From JBBIMP01 sp037444305 (GTDB lineage: Bacteria > Acidobacteriota > UBA6911), in assembly GCA_037444305.1 (NCBI GenBank), contig JBBIMP010000017.1, positions 1-64,000 of the forward strand: a stretch of 64,000 bases of DNA, written 5' to 3'. Of the stretch, positions 41,977 through 50,912 are shown piece by piece; positions within the stretch are counted from its first letter, which is position 1; every line of letters starts with the position of its first letter. The notes under the pieces are model-generated. The model saw only the letters and a program-made list of their open reading frames with translations. It made no database searches and was not told the origin of the DNA. The position numbers and the translations under genes are program-made.

Positions 41977-43929
41977 ATGAGATACCGGCCGAAACTTGCG
42001 GGAACCGCAATTGAGGGAACGGTGATCTTGCTCGCGGTGGGAGCGTCGGCTGCCGCCGCATACCTTCAGGGGCAGGATACGAACTGGGATCTGCGCAACT
42101 ACCACTACTATGCGGGATACGCTTTCCTGCACAGGCCTCCCCACTACGACTTCGCCCCGGCCCAGGTCCAGAGCTTCTTCAATCCGCTGGTGCACGTGCC
42201 GAGCTACCTGGCGCTGAGCCATCTGTCCGGCCGCGCGGCGGCTCTCCTGTTCGGCGCGGTGCAGGGTCTCAACCTCTGGCTCGTCTTCAGGATCGCCATG
42301 CAGGTTCTGCGGGAAATCCCGCGCCCCATCCGGCTTGCCGTGAGTCTCTCCAGCGCCGCGGCGGCGTTCTGGGGAGCGGCCGGCCTGGCGGAGCTGGGGA
42401 CCACCCTGGGGGACAACCTGGTCAGCATCCCGGTGCTGGCCGCGCTGTCACTCCTGCTGGGGGCGCTGCGCGGGAGCGAGGGTGAGGGGAACCGGTCCGT
42501 GCTGGCAGCTGGAATCCTCGCGGGCCTGGCGGCGGGGCTCAAGCTCACAACCATGATCTACGCCGCGCCCCTGTTGGCGGCCTTTTTTGCGGCCTCCGTC
42601 CTGGGAGGGAGGGGGCTGCGCAAATGCGTTCTTCTGGGTGCGGGCATGGCCGCCGGCTTTGCCGTGGCCTACGGCCACTGGGGGATGAGCCTGTGGAGGG
42701 AGTATGGCAACCCGGTGTTTCCCTATCTGAACGACCTGTTCCGGTCGGAGTACTACCCGCCCGAAAACCCCGTCGACATCCGTTTCCTGCCGCGCAACCT
42801 GTCGCAGAAGCTTTTCTACCCCTTCTATTTTGCCACGCTCAACGACTGGGTGAGCGAGGAGAGGTTTCGCGACCCCCGGATGGCGGCCTGCTATGTCCTG
42901 GCTTTATTGGTGGCCGTAGCGGCGGCCGTCCGCTTTCTGGCAAAGGTCGTGCGCGGAGAACGACCCGGGCCCGCGGATCGCGGCGGCGAGATTCCGTTCT
43001 TTGTCTTCATCTTTGCGACTGGCAGCTATGCCTGCTGGCAGGCGATGTTTTCCATTTACCGGTATGCCGTTCTGCTGGAGTACGTGGCGCCTGTCTTTCT
43101 GGGCCTTTCCCTGCTGCTGCTGTTCCGGAATGGCAGGGCTGCGGGAATCGCCGCCATCGGGCTGCACGCGGTCCTCTGCGCAGCCGTCGTCCCCTTGTCC
43201 TTCGGACGCCGGCCGTTTGCCGACGGGTATCTGCAGGTGGAGGCGCCTGCGCTGCCAGGCCTCGGCGAGGCGGTCATCCTCATGGCCGGCACAGGCGCGC
43301 ACAGCTATCTGGTTCCTTCATTTCCCAGAGGCACGCGCTTCGTGCGGGTGGAGTCGAACATGCACGCCCCCGGCTTCAATCCGCAGCTCGAGGGGAAGAT
43401 TCGCGGCATTCTTGCCGGTTACGGCGCCGGGCAGACCTGGACCTTCGTGCCGCAAGGGGAGGATTATGGCGACACTGCCGCTGCCGCCGCCTTCTACGGG
43501 GTGATTCCCGATGAGAGCGATTGCCGCGAGATCCGCGCCAGACCCCAGAGCCCCGGCCGCCTTTGCGGCTCCGTCAAGGGATTGTCCGCCGCGCAGGTCG
43601 AGAAACGTGCGGCGGTCCTGCGGGAACCTCGCTTCGCGGATCCGGGTGATATTCGTCTGCGGTGCGAATCGAAGGAAGTCTCTGCAGGGAAGGACTCGAT
43701 GGTATTTATCGTCGAGAACCTCGACGCCCGGGCCATCGACCTCTATTACACCATCGACGGCAAGAAGATGCCGCCGGTGCGGAACTGGCGCCTGCGGGAC
43801 GGCAGGGCCTCGGTTCTCGTCGGCCGGGACACAACCCGCGGGCTCTACCGCATCATCGGCATCCGGGACTCGCAGGCGCCGGGAGTCAACCTCTGGCTGA
43901 GGACGGACCTCTCGGTCCGCGTCCACTAA
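41977..43929 (+). CDS. Polytopic membrane protein, glycosyltransferase-like (GT-C type)
   Basis: 650 residues from ATG 41977; a GTG ten codons upstream is possible. It has about 11 hydrophobic helices up to residue 420. The first loop, GQDTNWDLRNYHYYAGYAFLHRPPHYDF, has an acidic DxR-containing character like the catalytic loop of GT-C/GT87 mannosyl- and arabinosyltransferases, which use polyprenyl-phosphate sugars. The C-terminal 230 residues are soluble, probably periplasmic, ending in a beta-rich segment with a WLRTD motif. The exact donor and acceptor are unknown. It is transcribed alone, convergent with the CPBP gene. The upstream gap 41701-41976 shows nothing definite. Confidence 0.6.
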   Translation: MRYRPKLAGTAIEGTVILLAVGASAAAAYLQGQDTNWDLRNYHYYAGYAFLHRPPHYDFAPAQVQSFFNPLVHVPSYLALSHLSGRAAALLFGAVQGLNLWLVFRIAMQVLREIPRPIRLAVSLSSAAAAFWGAAGLAELGTTLGDNLVSIPVLAALSLLLGALRGSEGEGNRSVLAAGILAGLAAGLKLTTMIYAAPLLAAFFAASVLGGRGLRKCVLLGAGMAAGFAVAYGHWGMSLWREYGNPVFPYLNDLFRSEYYPPENPVDIRFLPRNLSQKLFYPFYFATLNDWVSEERFRDPRMAACYVLALLVAVAAAVRFLAKVVRGERPGPADRGGEIPFFVFIFATGSYACWQAMFSIYRYAVLLEYVAPVFLGLSLLLLFRNGRAAGIAAIGLHAVLCAAVVPLSFGRRPFADGYLQVEAPALPGLGEAVILMAGTGAHSYLVPSFPRGTRFVRVESNMHAPGFNPQLEGKIRGILAGYGAGQTWTFVPQGEDYGDTAAAAAFYGVIPDESDCREIRARPQSPGRLCGSVKGLSAAQVEKRAAVLREPRFADPGDIRLRCESKEVSAGKDSMVFIVENLDARAIDLYYTIDGKKMPPVRNWRLRDGRASVLVGRDTTRGLYRIIGIRDSQAPGVNLWLRTDLSVRVH

Positions 43930-43937
43930 CCCAAACG

Positions 43938-44019
43938 GTGTCAGGCCTTGAAGATTTAATTTTTCGCTGCAACATGACCCAGCAGCCGGCCAAAAAGTTC
44001 AATCTTCAAGGCCTGACAC
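43938..44019. repeat. Perfect 19-bp inverted repeat between convergent genes
   Basis: GTGTCAGGCCTTGAAGATT (43938-43956) and its exact reverse complement (44001-44019) flank a 44-bp spacer. It fills the gap between the stop codons of the glycosyltransferase-like gene (8 nt away) and the CPBP gene (6 nt away). It could fold into a long hairpin in either transcript. A related half-site lies at 39251. Confidence 0.85.
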
Positions 44020-44025
44020 AATCGG

Positions 44026-44652
44026 TTATGGGAGCAGGTAGGCGAAGCCGACGCGCATCCCGCCCGTCACTGTGCGCGACAGGCATGCCAGGATCATCAG
44101 CGTGGCCAGACTGTGCGACAGTGCCAGGGGGAGCAGGTTCGGGTGGCGGGTGTAAACCCAGCACCAGACCCAGCCGCCGGCGAACGTCGCCGGGACGAGA
44201 AATGGATTCGGCGCGTGCAGTGCGGCGAACAGGACTGCGGCCGCCGTTATGGCGGCATAGCGGCCGAGGGCTTTTCTCAGCTCTCTCAACAGGACCGTCT
44301 GCAGGACGAACTGCTGCGCCAGCGCCCACAGAAACAGGATCGCGAGGTCCTTCGAGGGCTCCTGGCGCCCGACGAGCGAGCGCGCCGACCAGCCGGCGTA
44401 CACGATCAGGATTAGGACCGGCGTCGTGACATAGAAGGACCAGCGCAGGGCCGGAATGAAATCAATCCAGGAGAATCCCCAGCCGGTCAGGCCATCCGGG
44501 TGCCGCCGGTTGTACTCCAGGCAGGCGAGCACCACCGCGACCTGCAGGGCGAAGCCGGACCAGTGCCGCGGCCCCAGCCACCAGGTGACCGGCCAAAGGT
44601 AGACAAGAATCAGGCCCACAAGCCCCGCGGCGAACCAGCGACCCCTGGGCAT
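44026..44652 (-). CDS. CPBP/CAAX-protease-like membrane protein with altered catalytic motif
   Basis: 208 residues, about six helices. The CPBP family has EExxxR, FxxxH and HxxxN/B motifs. Here the first reads QQFVLQTVLLREL (Gln-Gln in place of Glu-Glu), the second FAALHAPNP is intact, and the third reads LSHSLATLM (His kept, Asn lost). A Gln pair at this position removes the catalytic Glu, so proteolysis is doubtful; the protein may be a non-catalytic or specialised subfamily. It is followed on the same strand by nothing and preceded 57 nt upstream by the SDR gene. Confidence 0.75.
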   Translation of the reverse strand: MPRGRWFAAGLVGLILVYLWPVTWWLGPRHWSGFALQVAVVLACLEYNRRHPDGLTGWGFSWIDFIPALRWSFYVTTPVLILIVYAGWSARSLVGRQEPSKDLAILFLWALAQQFVLQTVLLRELRKALGRYAAITAAAVLFAALHAPNPFLVPATFAGGWVWCWVYTRHPNLLPLALSHSLATLMILACLSRTVTGGMRVGFAYLLP

Positions 44653-44709
44653 GGGAAGTTTCTCCTCTCGAAGATGGGAACGCGGCCGGTGCGCAGTGTC
44701 CTCCGGCGG

Positions 44710-45477
44710 TCACTTAGCCGTCATGCGGATCGCGCCGTCCAGACGGATCACTTCCCCGTTCAGCATCTCGTTTTCAATGATGTGGCAGACGAGCGCCGCA
44801 TATTCCTCAGGCTTCCCCAGGCGCGGCGGAAACGGCACCTGCTGGCCGAGGGACTGGCGGACCGGTTCGGGCATGCCCGCCAGCATGGGCGTGTCGAAGA
44901 TGCCCGGGGCTATCGTCATCACACGGATGCCGAAGCGCGCGAATTCGCGGGCGATCGGCAGGGCCATCGATAGCACGCCCCCCTTGGAGGCGGAGTAGGC
45001 CGCCTGGCCGATCTGTCCGTCGAACGCGGCCACGGAGGCCGTGCTGATGACCACGCCCCGCTCGCCCGAGGCCAGCGGCTCCGCCTTCGCGATCTCGGCT
45101 GCGGCCAAGCGGAGGACGTTGAAGGTGCCGACCAGGTTGATCTGGACGACCCGGGCGAAACTCTCCAGCGAGTGCGGCCCGGTTTTGCCCAGGACCCTTT
45201 CGGCTGGGGCGACACCCGCGCAGTTGACGGCGCCGCGCAGCCCGCCGAAGGCTTCCGCCGCCATGCGGACTGCCGCCTCCACATCCGGCTCCGAAGTGAC
45301 GTCGCAGCGGGAGAAACGGGCGCGGCTTCCCAGCTCCGCCGCGAGGCCTTCGCCTTCCTCCACCTTGACGTCTGCGATCAAGAGTTTGGCGCCTGCCGCC
45401 GCGAGCGAACGCGCGGTAGCGGCGCCGAGCCCGGAACTGCCTCCGCTGATCAAAAAAGCCTGGCCTTTTATCTGCAT
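44710..45477 (-). CDS. SDR, 3-hydroxyacyl-CoA dehydrogenase type 2-like
   Basis: 255 residues from ATG 45477 (AAAGGAAG upstream). NAD-binding GGSSGLG (12-18), DVT (59-61), NCAGVA (85-90), and catalytic Ser148, Tyr161 and Lys165 (YSASK). Overall it is close to the HSD17B10/HADH2 group (GQAFLISGGSSGLGAATA, IGQAAYSASKGGVLSMALPIAREFA, IAPGIFDTPM), which oxidises 3-hydroxyacyl-CoA with NAD+. It probably takes part in short-chain fatty or branched acyl-CoA breakdown, which fits the acyl-CoA genes elsewhere in the window. It may share a transcript with the CPBP gene. Confidence 0.88.
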   Translation of the reverse strand: MQIKGQAFLISGGSSGLGAATARSLAAAGAKLLIADVKVEEGEGLAAELGSRARFSRCDVTSEPDVEAAVRMAAEAFGGLRGAVNCAGVAPAERVLGKTGPHSLESFARVVQINLVGTFNVLRLAAAEIAKAEPLASGERGVVISTASVAAFDGQIGQAAYSASKGGVLSMALPIAREFARFGIRVMTIAPGIFDTPMLAGMPEPVRQSLGQQVPFPPRLGKPEEYAALVCHIIENEMLNGEVIRLDGAIRMTAK

Positions 45478-45664
45478 ATGCTTCCTTTCCCGTTGTCCTT
45501 GCCGTCTGTTTGTAGGGATTACTGCCGCACAAAACAAGGCGGATGATACACCACTGCGACAGCCGGAGCCACGGCTTCGCGCGCGCAGGGGGACAGGGAA
45601 CGCAGCTCATTGGAAGTGACGGCCGCGGGTTCCCATTTCGTGTCCCGGCGGGGCCGCCCGGTGA

Positions 45665-45670
45665 TAAAAT
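45665..45670 (+). promoter_or_regulatory. -10 box (TAAAAT) 8 nt before the histidine kinase start
   Basis: TAAAAT is followed by GCCGTCTC and ATG 45679. No Shine-Dalgarno is present, so the kinase operon probably begins with a leaderless transcript. Confidence 0.5.
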
Positions 45671-45678
45671 GCCGTCTC

Positions 45679-47244
45679 ATGAGGGCGAGCTTCAGGTACA
45701 ACCCTACCGTCGTGGCTGCCGCGATGGGAGCCATCGTGGTTTCCACCGTCATTCTGAGCTATTTCAGCTACTACTACACTGTCGGGCGCGCCAGCCTGGT
45801 CGATCTTTCGCTCGTCCAGTCCAACATGCGGCTGGCGGCCTACTACATCGACAGCATCGAGCGGCGCATCATCGACAACGACCGCATAATGTCGGATATG
45901 GTCGATGTCGACAACCCTTCGAGCTGGCCGGAGACCGTCGAGGAGATCCGCCGGGGCGACTTCAATGTCGAGCAGGTCTATTTCCTCCGGCTCGGCGACA
46001 CCGTGCCGATCTACCCCCCCTATTCCAACGAGATCCGGAACGCCTGGGGGGCGTTCCGCGCGAGCTTCCGTCCAGGCGAGCTGAACCTGGAGCGCCTGGG
46101 GCTGAACCAGGCCCACCACCTGCACAAGGAACGGCAGGAGAAGTACTATTTCGCCTCGTACGTGCTCAAGGAGGACGCTGCCGGGAAGCGGATCCTGATC
46201 TGCTTTCAGTTCAGCTTCGAGAAAATCATCGCCCTGATCGACAAGACGCTGCGCGACCTGCAGCCCGGCTTTTACGTCAGCATCGTGGATTTCGACAACA
46301 ACGGCGTCTACAGCCAGCCGATAGCCCGCAGCAGCAAGTACTTCTACGAAACGCGCTTCCCGACGACGCTCTACAAGTGGCTGCTCCAGATCGTGCCGCG
46401 CAACTACACCGAGATCGAAAGGGAAGCCCGGAACCAGCGGCGGATGAACCTGTTCCTGATCCTGCTCAGCATGACGCTGATCTTCTGCAGCCTGGTGATC
46501 ATCTACGTGGCCGGGCGCCGGGAGCGGCAGCTGGCCCAGATGAAAGAGGATTTCATCAGTAAGGTGAGCCACGAGCTGAAGACGCCGCTGTCGCTGATCC
46601 GCATGTTCAGCGAAATGCTGGTTACCGGGCGCGTGCGCAGCCAGGAGACGCGCAAGGAATACTACGGCATCATCCACAACGAGAGCGACCGAATGGGGCG
46701 CCTGGTGAACAACCTGCTCGATTTCGCCCGGCTCGAGCGGGAGAAGCAGGGCGCCCGGCTCGAGACCACCGACATCGCGGCGCTCGTTCGGCGCGAACTC
46801 GAGGCTTACCGGCAGCAGGCGGGAGAAAGCGGCTTCCGGATCGTGACCGCGGTGGAGCCGGGAATCCCCGAGACCCAGGCAGACCCGAACGCCATCACGA
46901 CCGCGTTCTTCAACCTGCTCGACAATGCGGTCAAATACTCCGGCGAGAGCAGGGAGGTACTGGTGGATGTGGCGGTCGACAACGGATTCATCGCGCTGTC
47001 GGTCACCGACCGCGGAGTCGGGATACCGCCGGGGGAGCACGAGAAGGTGTTCGAGAAGTTTTACCGGGGAAGCAGCGCGGCCGGCGGGCGGATCCGCGGG
47101 AGCGGCATCGGCCTTTCCATCACGAAGCACGTCGCGGAGATGCATGGCGGCGAGGTGACGGTGGACAGCGAACCGGGCCGGGGAAGCAGGTTTACCCTGA
47201 GGATTCCGATCGTCAAGGCCCCGGCGGAGAAATCGCAGGGTTAG
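45679..47244 (+). CDS. Membrane sensor histidine kinase
   Basis: 521 residues from ATG 45679, chosen for the adjacent -10 box and because residues 10-32 then form a clean first helix. A large extracytoplasmic sensor region (about 33-255) has no recognised domain. The second helix is at about 256-278 (MNLFLILLSMTLIFCSLVIIYVAG). HisKA: KVSHELKTPLSLIRMFSEML, phospho-acceptor His298. ATPase: FNLLDNAVKYS (N box), VTDRGVGIP (G1), EKFYRG (F), GSGIGLSI (G2). It phosphorylates the response regulator encoded 46 nt downstream. The AGGGGCGCAAC motif lies in that gap. Confidence 0.93.
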   Translation: MRASFRYNPTVVAAAMGAIVVSTVILSYFSYYYTVGRASLVDLSLVQSNMRLAAYYIDSIERRIIDNDRIMSDMVDVDNPSSWPETVEEIRRGDFNVEQVYFLRLGDTVPIYPPYSNEIRNAWGAFRASFRPGELNLERLGLNQAHHLHKERQEKYYFASYVLKEDAAGKRILICFQFSFEKIIALIDKTLRDLQPGFYVSIVDFDNNGVYSQPIARSSKYFYETRFPTTLYKWLLQIVPRNYTEIEREARNQRRMNLFLILLSMTLIFCSLVIIYVAGRRERQLAQMKEDFISKVSHELKTPLSLIRMFSEMLVTGRVRSQETRKEYYGIIHNESDRMGRLVNNLLDFARLEREKQGARLETTDIAALVRRELEAYRQQAGESGFRIVTAVEPGIPETQADPNAITTAFFNLLDNAVKYSGESREVLVDVAVDNGFIALSVTDRGVGIPPGEHEKVFEKFYRGSSAAGGRIRGSGIGLSITKHVAEMHGGEVTVDSEPGRGSRFTLRIPIVKAPAEKSQG

Positions 47245-47290
47245 AGGCCTTGATGCGCCAGGGGCGCAACAGAACGCTGACCGATCGGCC

Positions 47291-47971
47291 ATGACCAGAA
47301 TACTGATCGTTGAAGACGAGCTTGAAATGGCCCGCGGGCTGAAGGATATCTTCGAATTCGAAGGCTTCGAAGTCGCCACGGCCGAAACCGCGCGCGAGGG
47401 CCTGCAGGCGCTCGCGCGCAAAATCCCCGACTGCCTCATCCTGGACCTGATGCTCCCCGACATGAGCGGCTACCAGGTGTGCGAGCAGCTCCGGAAGAAG
47501 AAGCTGACCATGCCCATCATCATGCTCACCGCCCGCGGCCAGGAGTACGACAAGATCCGCGGCCTCGAGGCGGGCGCCGACGATTATTTGACGAAACCCT
47601 TCGGCGTCGGCGAACTCGTTGCGCGGGTGCGGGCCCTGCTGCGCCGCAGCAGCGGCTACGGAAGGGAAATGGATGTCGTCAGTGTCGGCGGCAGCCGGGT
47701 GGACGTGCGCCACCTGAAGGTCTTTCGGGCCGGCCGGGAGCATTCGCTCTCCCACTACGAGGCCGAGCTCTTCAAGCTGCTCTATGCCAATCTCGACAAG
47801 CCGGTGACCCGCGACGAGATTCTGGACAAAATCTGGGGCACGGAAAACTATCCGACCAACCGGACGGTCGACAACTTCATCGTCAAACTGCGGAAAAAAA
47901 TCGAGACCGACTACCGCAATCCGCGCCACATACTCACGATCTACGGAGTCGGGTACAAGCTCAGCCCATGA
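47291..47971 (+). CDS. OmpR/PhoB-family response regulator
   Basis: 226 residues. The receiver domain has VEDE (Asp/Glu pocket 8-10), phospho-acceptor Asp52 in CLILDLMLPDMSG, and Lys in LTKPFG. The C-terminal winged helix includes SHYEAELFKLLYANLDKPVTRDEILDKIWG, TNRTVDNFIVKLRKKIE and LTIYGVGYKLSP. It is the partner of the preceding kinase and a DNA-binding regulator. The stop overlaps the next gene by 4 nt; the regulon is unknown, though the following membrane and GT2 genes are candidates. Confidence 0.95.
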   Translation: MTRILIVEDELEMARGLKDIFEFEGFEVATAETAREGLQALARKIPDCLILDLMLPDMSGYQVCEQLRKKKLTMPIIMLTARGQEYDKIRGLEAGADDYLTKPFGVGELVARVRALLRRSSGYGREMDVVSVGGSRVDVRHLKVFRAGREHSLSHYEAELFKLLYANLDKPVTRDEILDKIWGTENYPTNRTVDNFIVKLRKKIETDYRNPRHILTIYGVGYKLSP

Positions 47972-48591
47972 TATTTCTCCGGCACCTGGCCTCGGCGCTC
48001 GTTTTCAGGAAATCCTCGATCGCGGTGCTGGCCGCCGACCGCAGGTCGGGAAGGGGCGTTCTCGTTCTGGCCGCGGGCGTTGTCTGCTTCCTGATCATCC
48101 GCAAGTCGGTCTACCGAGAGCTGCTTGGAGCCGGCCCCGCGACTGCCAACGAATTCGTGATCCTCGACTGGCGCACGGCGGCAGCGCTCCTCCGACTGCT
48201 GTTATTCCTCTCGGTATTTTATATTCCTGCCATCGCGGGCCTGGCGGGGTGGATCTCCGGCCGGGCGCGGGGAATCTCGATTCCGGCAGACTCGTATCGG
48301 GCTCTGGCTTCCGCCCTTTTTCCCCTCTGGGGTGCGGCCTTTTTCATCGCAGCCCCCGTGCAGTTGCTGGTGCCCCACTTCGTGGTCGCAGAACCCGCGG
48401 CCGTCAGCGCGGGCATGCTGGTGCTGCTGATCCTGTGGGTGGGCTACGGCATCGCCGGAGTCGGCGAAGCCGCAGGACTTTCGGTGATGCGCGCGACGGC
48501 GGTCATTCTGCTGGCTTCGCTCGCGCTGCCGGCCGCCTACCTTCTCTCCGGCTTCGTTCTGGGTTTCCCCTGGCCGGCGTTTTTTCCCTGA
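47968..48591 (+). CDS. Polytopic membrane protein, Yip1-like
   Basis: 207 residues, starting in an ATGA overlap with the regulator stop. Five hydrophobic helices: LVLAAGVVCFLII, LLRLLLFLSVFYIPAIAGLAGWI, ALFPLWGAAFFIAAPVQLLV, AGMLVLLILWVGYGIAGVGEA and AVILLASLALPAAYLLSGFV. A Yip1-like layout is possible but the sequence is too divergent to be sure. Translational coupling to a two-component pair suggests a role in signal input or in the output of that system. Confidence 0.65.
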   Translation: MIFLRHLASALVFRKSSIAVLAADRRSGRGVLVLAAGVVCFLIIRKSVYRELLGAGPATANEFVILDWRTAAALLRLLLFLSVFYIPAIAGLAGWISGRARGISIPADSYRALASALFPLWGAAFFIAAPVQLLVPHFVVAEPAAVSAGMLVLLILWVGYGIAGVGEAAGLSVMRATAVILLASLALPAAYLLSGFVLGFPWPAFFP

Positions 48592-48660
48592 GCCCGGCCG
48601 GCAATTACAATCGAGTACAATTCAGGACAATCTGGTGACAACCCCCGGCGGCCGGCCTCC

Positions 48661-48666
48661 TATACT
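48661..48666 (+). promoter_or_regulatory. -10 box (TATACT) upstream of the GT2 gene
   Basis: TATACT lies 23 nt before ATG 48690, with GGGAGA as ribosome-binding site between them. A TTGACA-like GTGACA at 48635-48640 is spaced 20 nt, longer than optimal. Confidence 0.45.
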
Positions 48667-48689
48667 CTTGCTTTCTTCACGGGAGACCT

Positions 48690-50291
48690 ATGCCGTTTTT
48701 CGACCAGGCCACGCCATACAAAAACTTTCTCGATACGAAGAACATCTCGTACCTCTACGAGATGGACCTCTTCGGCTCCGTGATCACCTGGACGTATTTC
48801 GCGATCCTCGCCATCCTCAGCTTTTACGGGCTGCACCGCTATCTGATGACCTTCATGTACCGCCGGAACCGGGCGAATGCGGCGGCGCCGAAGGCGCGCT
48901 TCGAACAGCTCCCGCGCGTCACCGTCCAGCTCCCCTCCTACAACGAGATGTACGTCATGGAACGCGCCATCGACACCGCCTGCGCCTTCGACTATCCGCG
49001 CGAGCTGCTCGACATCCAGGTTCTCGACGACTCCACCGACGAGACCTGCCAGATCGCGCGGGCGGCGGTGAAGCGCTGGCAGGAGGCGGGGGTCGACATC
49101 CACTACATCCACCGCACCGACCGGACCGGGTTCAAAGCCGGCGCCCTGGAAAACGGGCTGAAGACCGCCCGCGGGGAGTTCGTCGCGGTCTTCGATGCCG
49201 ACTTCGTGCCCAAGCCCGACTTCCTGATGCAGACCATTCATCACTTCACCGACCCGAAAGTGGGGATGGTGCAGGCGCGCTGGGTCCACCTCAACCGGGA
49301 GTACTCGCTGCTCACGCGCACCCAGGCGATCTTCCTGGACGGCCACTTCATGCTGGAGAGCTTCACCCGCTTCCTCGGCGGACGCTTCTTCAACTTCAAC
49401 GGCACGGCCGGAATCCTGCGCCGCCAGGCGATCGCGGAGGCCGGCGGGTGGGAGCACGACACGCTGACGGAAGACCTGGACCTGAGCTACCGCGCGCAGA
49501 TGAAGGGGTGGAAATTCGTCTTCCTGCCGGACGTCGAGGTGCCCGCGGAGCTGCCGGTGGAGATGAACTCGTTCAAGGTCCAGCAGTGCCGCTGGGCCAA
49601 GGGCGCGATGCAGGTCTGCAAGAAGGTCCTCCCGTCGATCCTGCGGGGGAACTTCAGCCCCGGCGAGAAGCTGGAGGCCTGGTACCACCTGACGGGGAAC
49701 ATCTCCTACCCGCTGATGGTCCTGCTGGCCGCGGTGCTCTTCCCCGCCGTCATCGTCCGCTACAACCAGGGCTGGTTCGAACTGGTCCTGTTCGACCTGC
49801 CGCTGTTCATCCTGGCGTTCAGCAGCGTCAGCACCTTCTACATTACGTCGCAGAAGATCCTCTACAAGGACTGGCTGCGGCGGATCCTGTACCTTCCGTG
49901 TCTGATGGCCGTGGGCATCGGCATGACGATCTCGGGTTCCAAGGCGGTGCTCGAAGGGGCATTCGGGGTGCAGACGGCGTTCATCCGCACGCCGAAGTTC
50001 TCGGTCGAGGGAAAGAAGGGGGCGTGGCGGGACAAGAAATACCGCAGCCGCATCGGACTGCTGCCCTTCATCGAGATCGGCCTCGGGCTCTACTTCAGCT
50101 ACGTCAACTTCTACGCCCTCGACATGGGGATCTACGGCGTGATGCCCTTCATCTGCCTCTTCCAGTTCGGCTACCTCTACACGGGCCTCTGGTCGCTGGC
50201 GCAGAGCCTGGAGAAACTCAATCTTACGGAACGCTTCGGGCGTTTCGGTTCATTCTTCCGCCCCGGCTTTAGCCGGACACGGGCCGAGTGA
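48690..50291 (+). CDS. Membrane GT2 glycosyltransferase, cellulose-synthase-like
   Basis: 533 residues. An N-terminal helix (about 28-50), then the GT-A domain: VTVQLPSYNEMYVMERAID, VLDDSTDET, DADFVPK (Asp169, Asp171), TLTEDLDLSYRAQ, and the acceptor-site motif QQCRWAKG. Three or four helices follow (about 340-520). This is the layout of processive beta-glycan synthases and glucomannan/ceramide-type GT2 enzymes at the inner membrane. The product is unknown. The 3' end overlaps the convergent MobA-like gene by 42 bp. Confidence 0.92.
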   Translation: MPFFDQATPYKNFLDTKNISYLYEMDLFGSVITWTYFAILAILSFYGLHRYLMTFMYRRNRANAAAPKARFEQLPRVTVQLPSYNEMYVMERAIDTACAFDYPRELLDIQVLDDSTDETCQIARAAVKRWQEAGVDIHYIHRTDRTGFKAGALENGLKTARGEFVAVFDADFVPKPDFLMQTIHHFTDPKVGMVQARWVHLNREYSLLTRTQAIFLDGHFMLESFTRFLGGRFFNFNGTAGILRRQAIAEAGGWEHDTLTEDLDLSYRAQMKGWKFVFLPDVEVPAELPVEMNSFKVQQCRWAKGAMQVCKKVLPSILRGNFSPGEKLEAWYHLTGNISYPLMVLLAAVLFPAVIVRYNQGWFELVLFDLPLFILAFSSVSTFYITSQKILYKDWLRRILYLPCLMAVGIGMTISGSKAVLEGAFGVQTAFIRTPKFSVEGKKGAWRDKKYRSRIGLLPFIEIGLGLYFSYVNFYALDMGIYGVMPFICLFQFGYLYTGLWSLAQSLEKLNLTERFGRFGSFFRPGFSRTRAE

Positions 50292-50912
50292 GGCGCGCGC
50301 CAGCGCCGCTTCGACGGTTTCTCCCGTGAGCCGCTCGTAGTCCTCGGGCGTGTCAATGTCCCGCAGGACCGAGTCCTCCGCTGTTTCAAGAAACACCGTT
50401 TCTCCCCTGTGCCGCAGGACCACGGGTTTGGCCCCGAGGCCGGGGTCCGCGTCGAGGAGTTCCCGGAAGAGCTCCCGGCGGATAATCACCGGGTGTCCGG
50501 CGCGACCGCCGCATTGCGGCAGGGCCATGAGCGCGCGCGAGGCGCGGAAGAGTGAAACTAGGTCGCGGACCAGGCCTGCGGAAACCGCGGGGAGATCGAC
50601 GGGCCAGAAGAGGCAGGCGCCGGCGCCGGGTTCCAGGTTCTCCAGGGCCAGTTGCATGGAGGAGATCTGGCCACGTTGAGGGTCGGGGTTGAGGATGATT
50701 TCTGCGCCGGGGTACGCGCGGTGAGGCAGTGACCGGGCCGTCTCTTCGTTGAGCACAACCCGGGCTCCGGGAAGCCCTGCTTCGGCCAGGGCGGCGAGTA
50801 TCCGGCTCATGAATGTCCCGGCGCCGAAGGGCAGGAGCGCCTTTGGGTAGCCCATTCTGCGGGACTCCCCCGCCGCCAGAACTACCGGAACGATTTTCAC
50901 GTCCTGGTGCAT
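50250..50912 (-). CDS. MobA/MocA-like nucleotidyltransferase
   Basis: 220 residues, start at 50912 with GGAG 4 nt upstream. The N-terminal nucleotide-binding motif VVLAAGESRRMGYPKALLPFG is that of MobA-like NTP transferases (LAAGxSxRMGxxK). PQRGQISSMQLALE and WPVDLPAV (metal-binding Asp) follow, then GRAGHPVIIRRELF. The family includes MocA molybdopterin cytidylyltransferase and similar enzymes; no molybdenum gene is adjacent, so the substrate is open. The last 42 bases lie inside the convergent GT2 gene. Confidence 0.85.
   Translation of the reverse strand: MHQDVKIVPVVLAAGESRRMGYPKALLPFGAGTFMSRILAALAEAGLPGARVVLNEETARSLPHRAYPGAEIILNPDPQRGQISSMQLALENLEPGAGACLFWPVDLPAVSAGLVRDLVSLFRASRALMALPQCGGRAGHPVIIRRELFRELLDADPGLGAKPVVLRHRGETVFLETAEDSVLRDIDTPEDYERLTGETVEAALARASLGPCPAKAGAEE

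Noticed and set aside
50250..50912. The MobA-like gene as part of molybdenum-cofactor synthesis
   Set aside because: No mo- gene or molybdoenzyme is nearby; only the general nucleotidyltransferase fold is supported.
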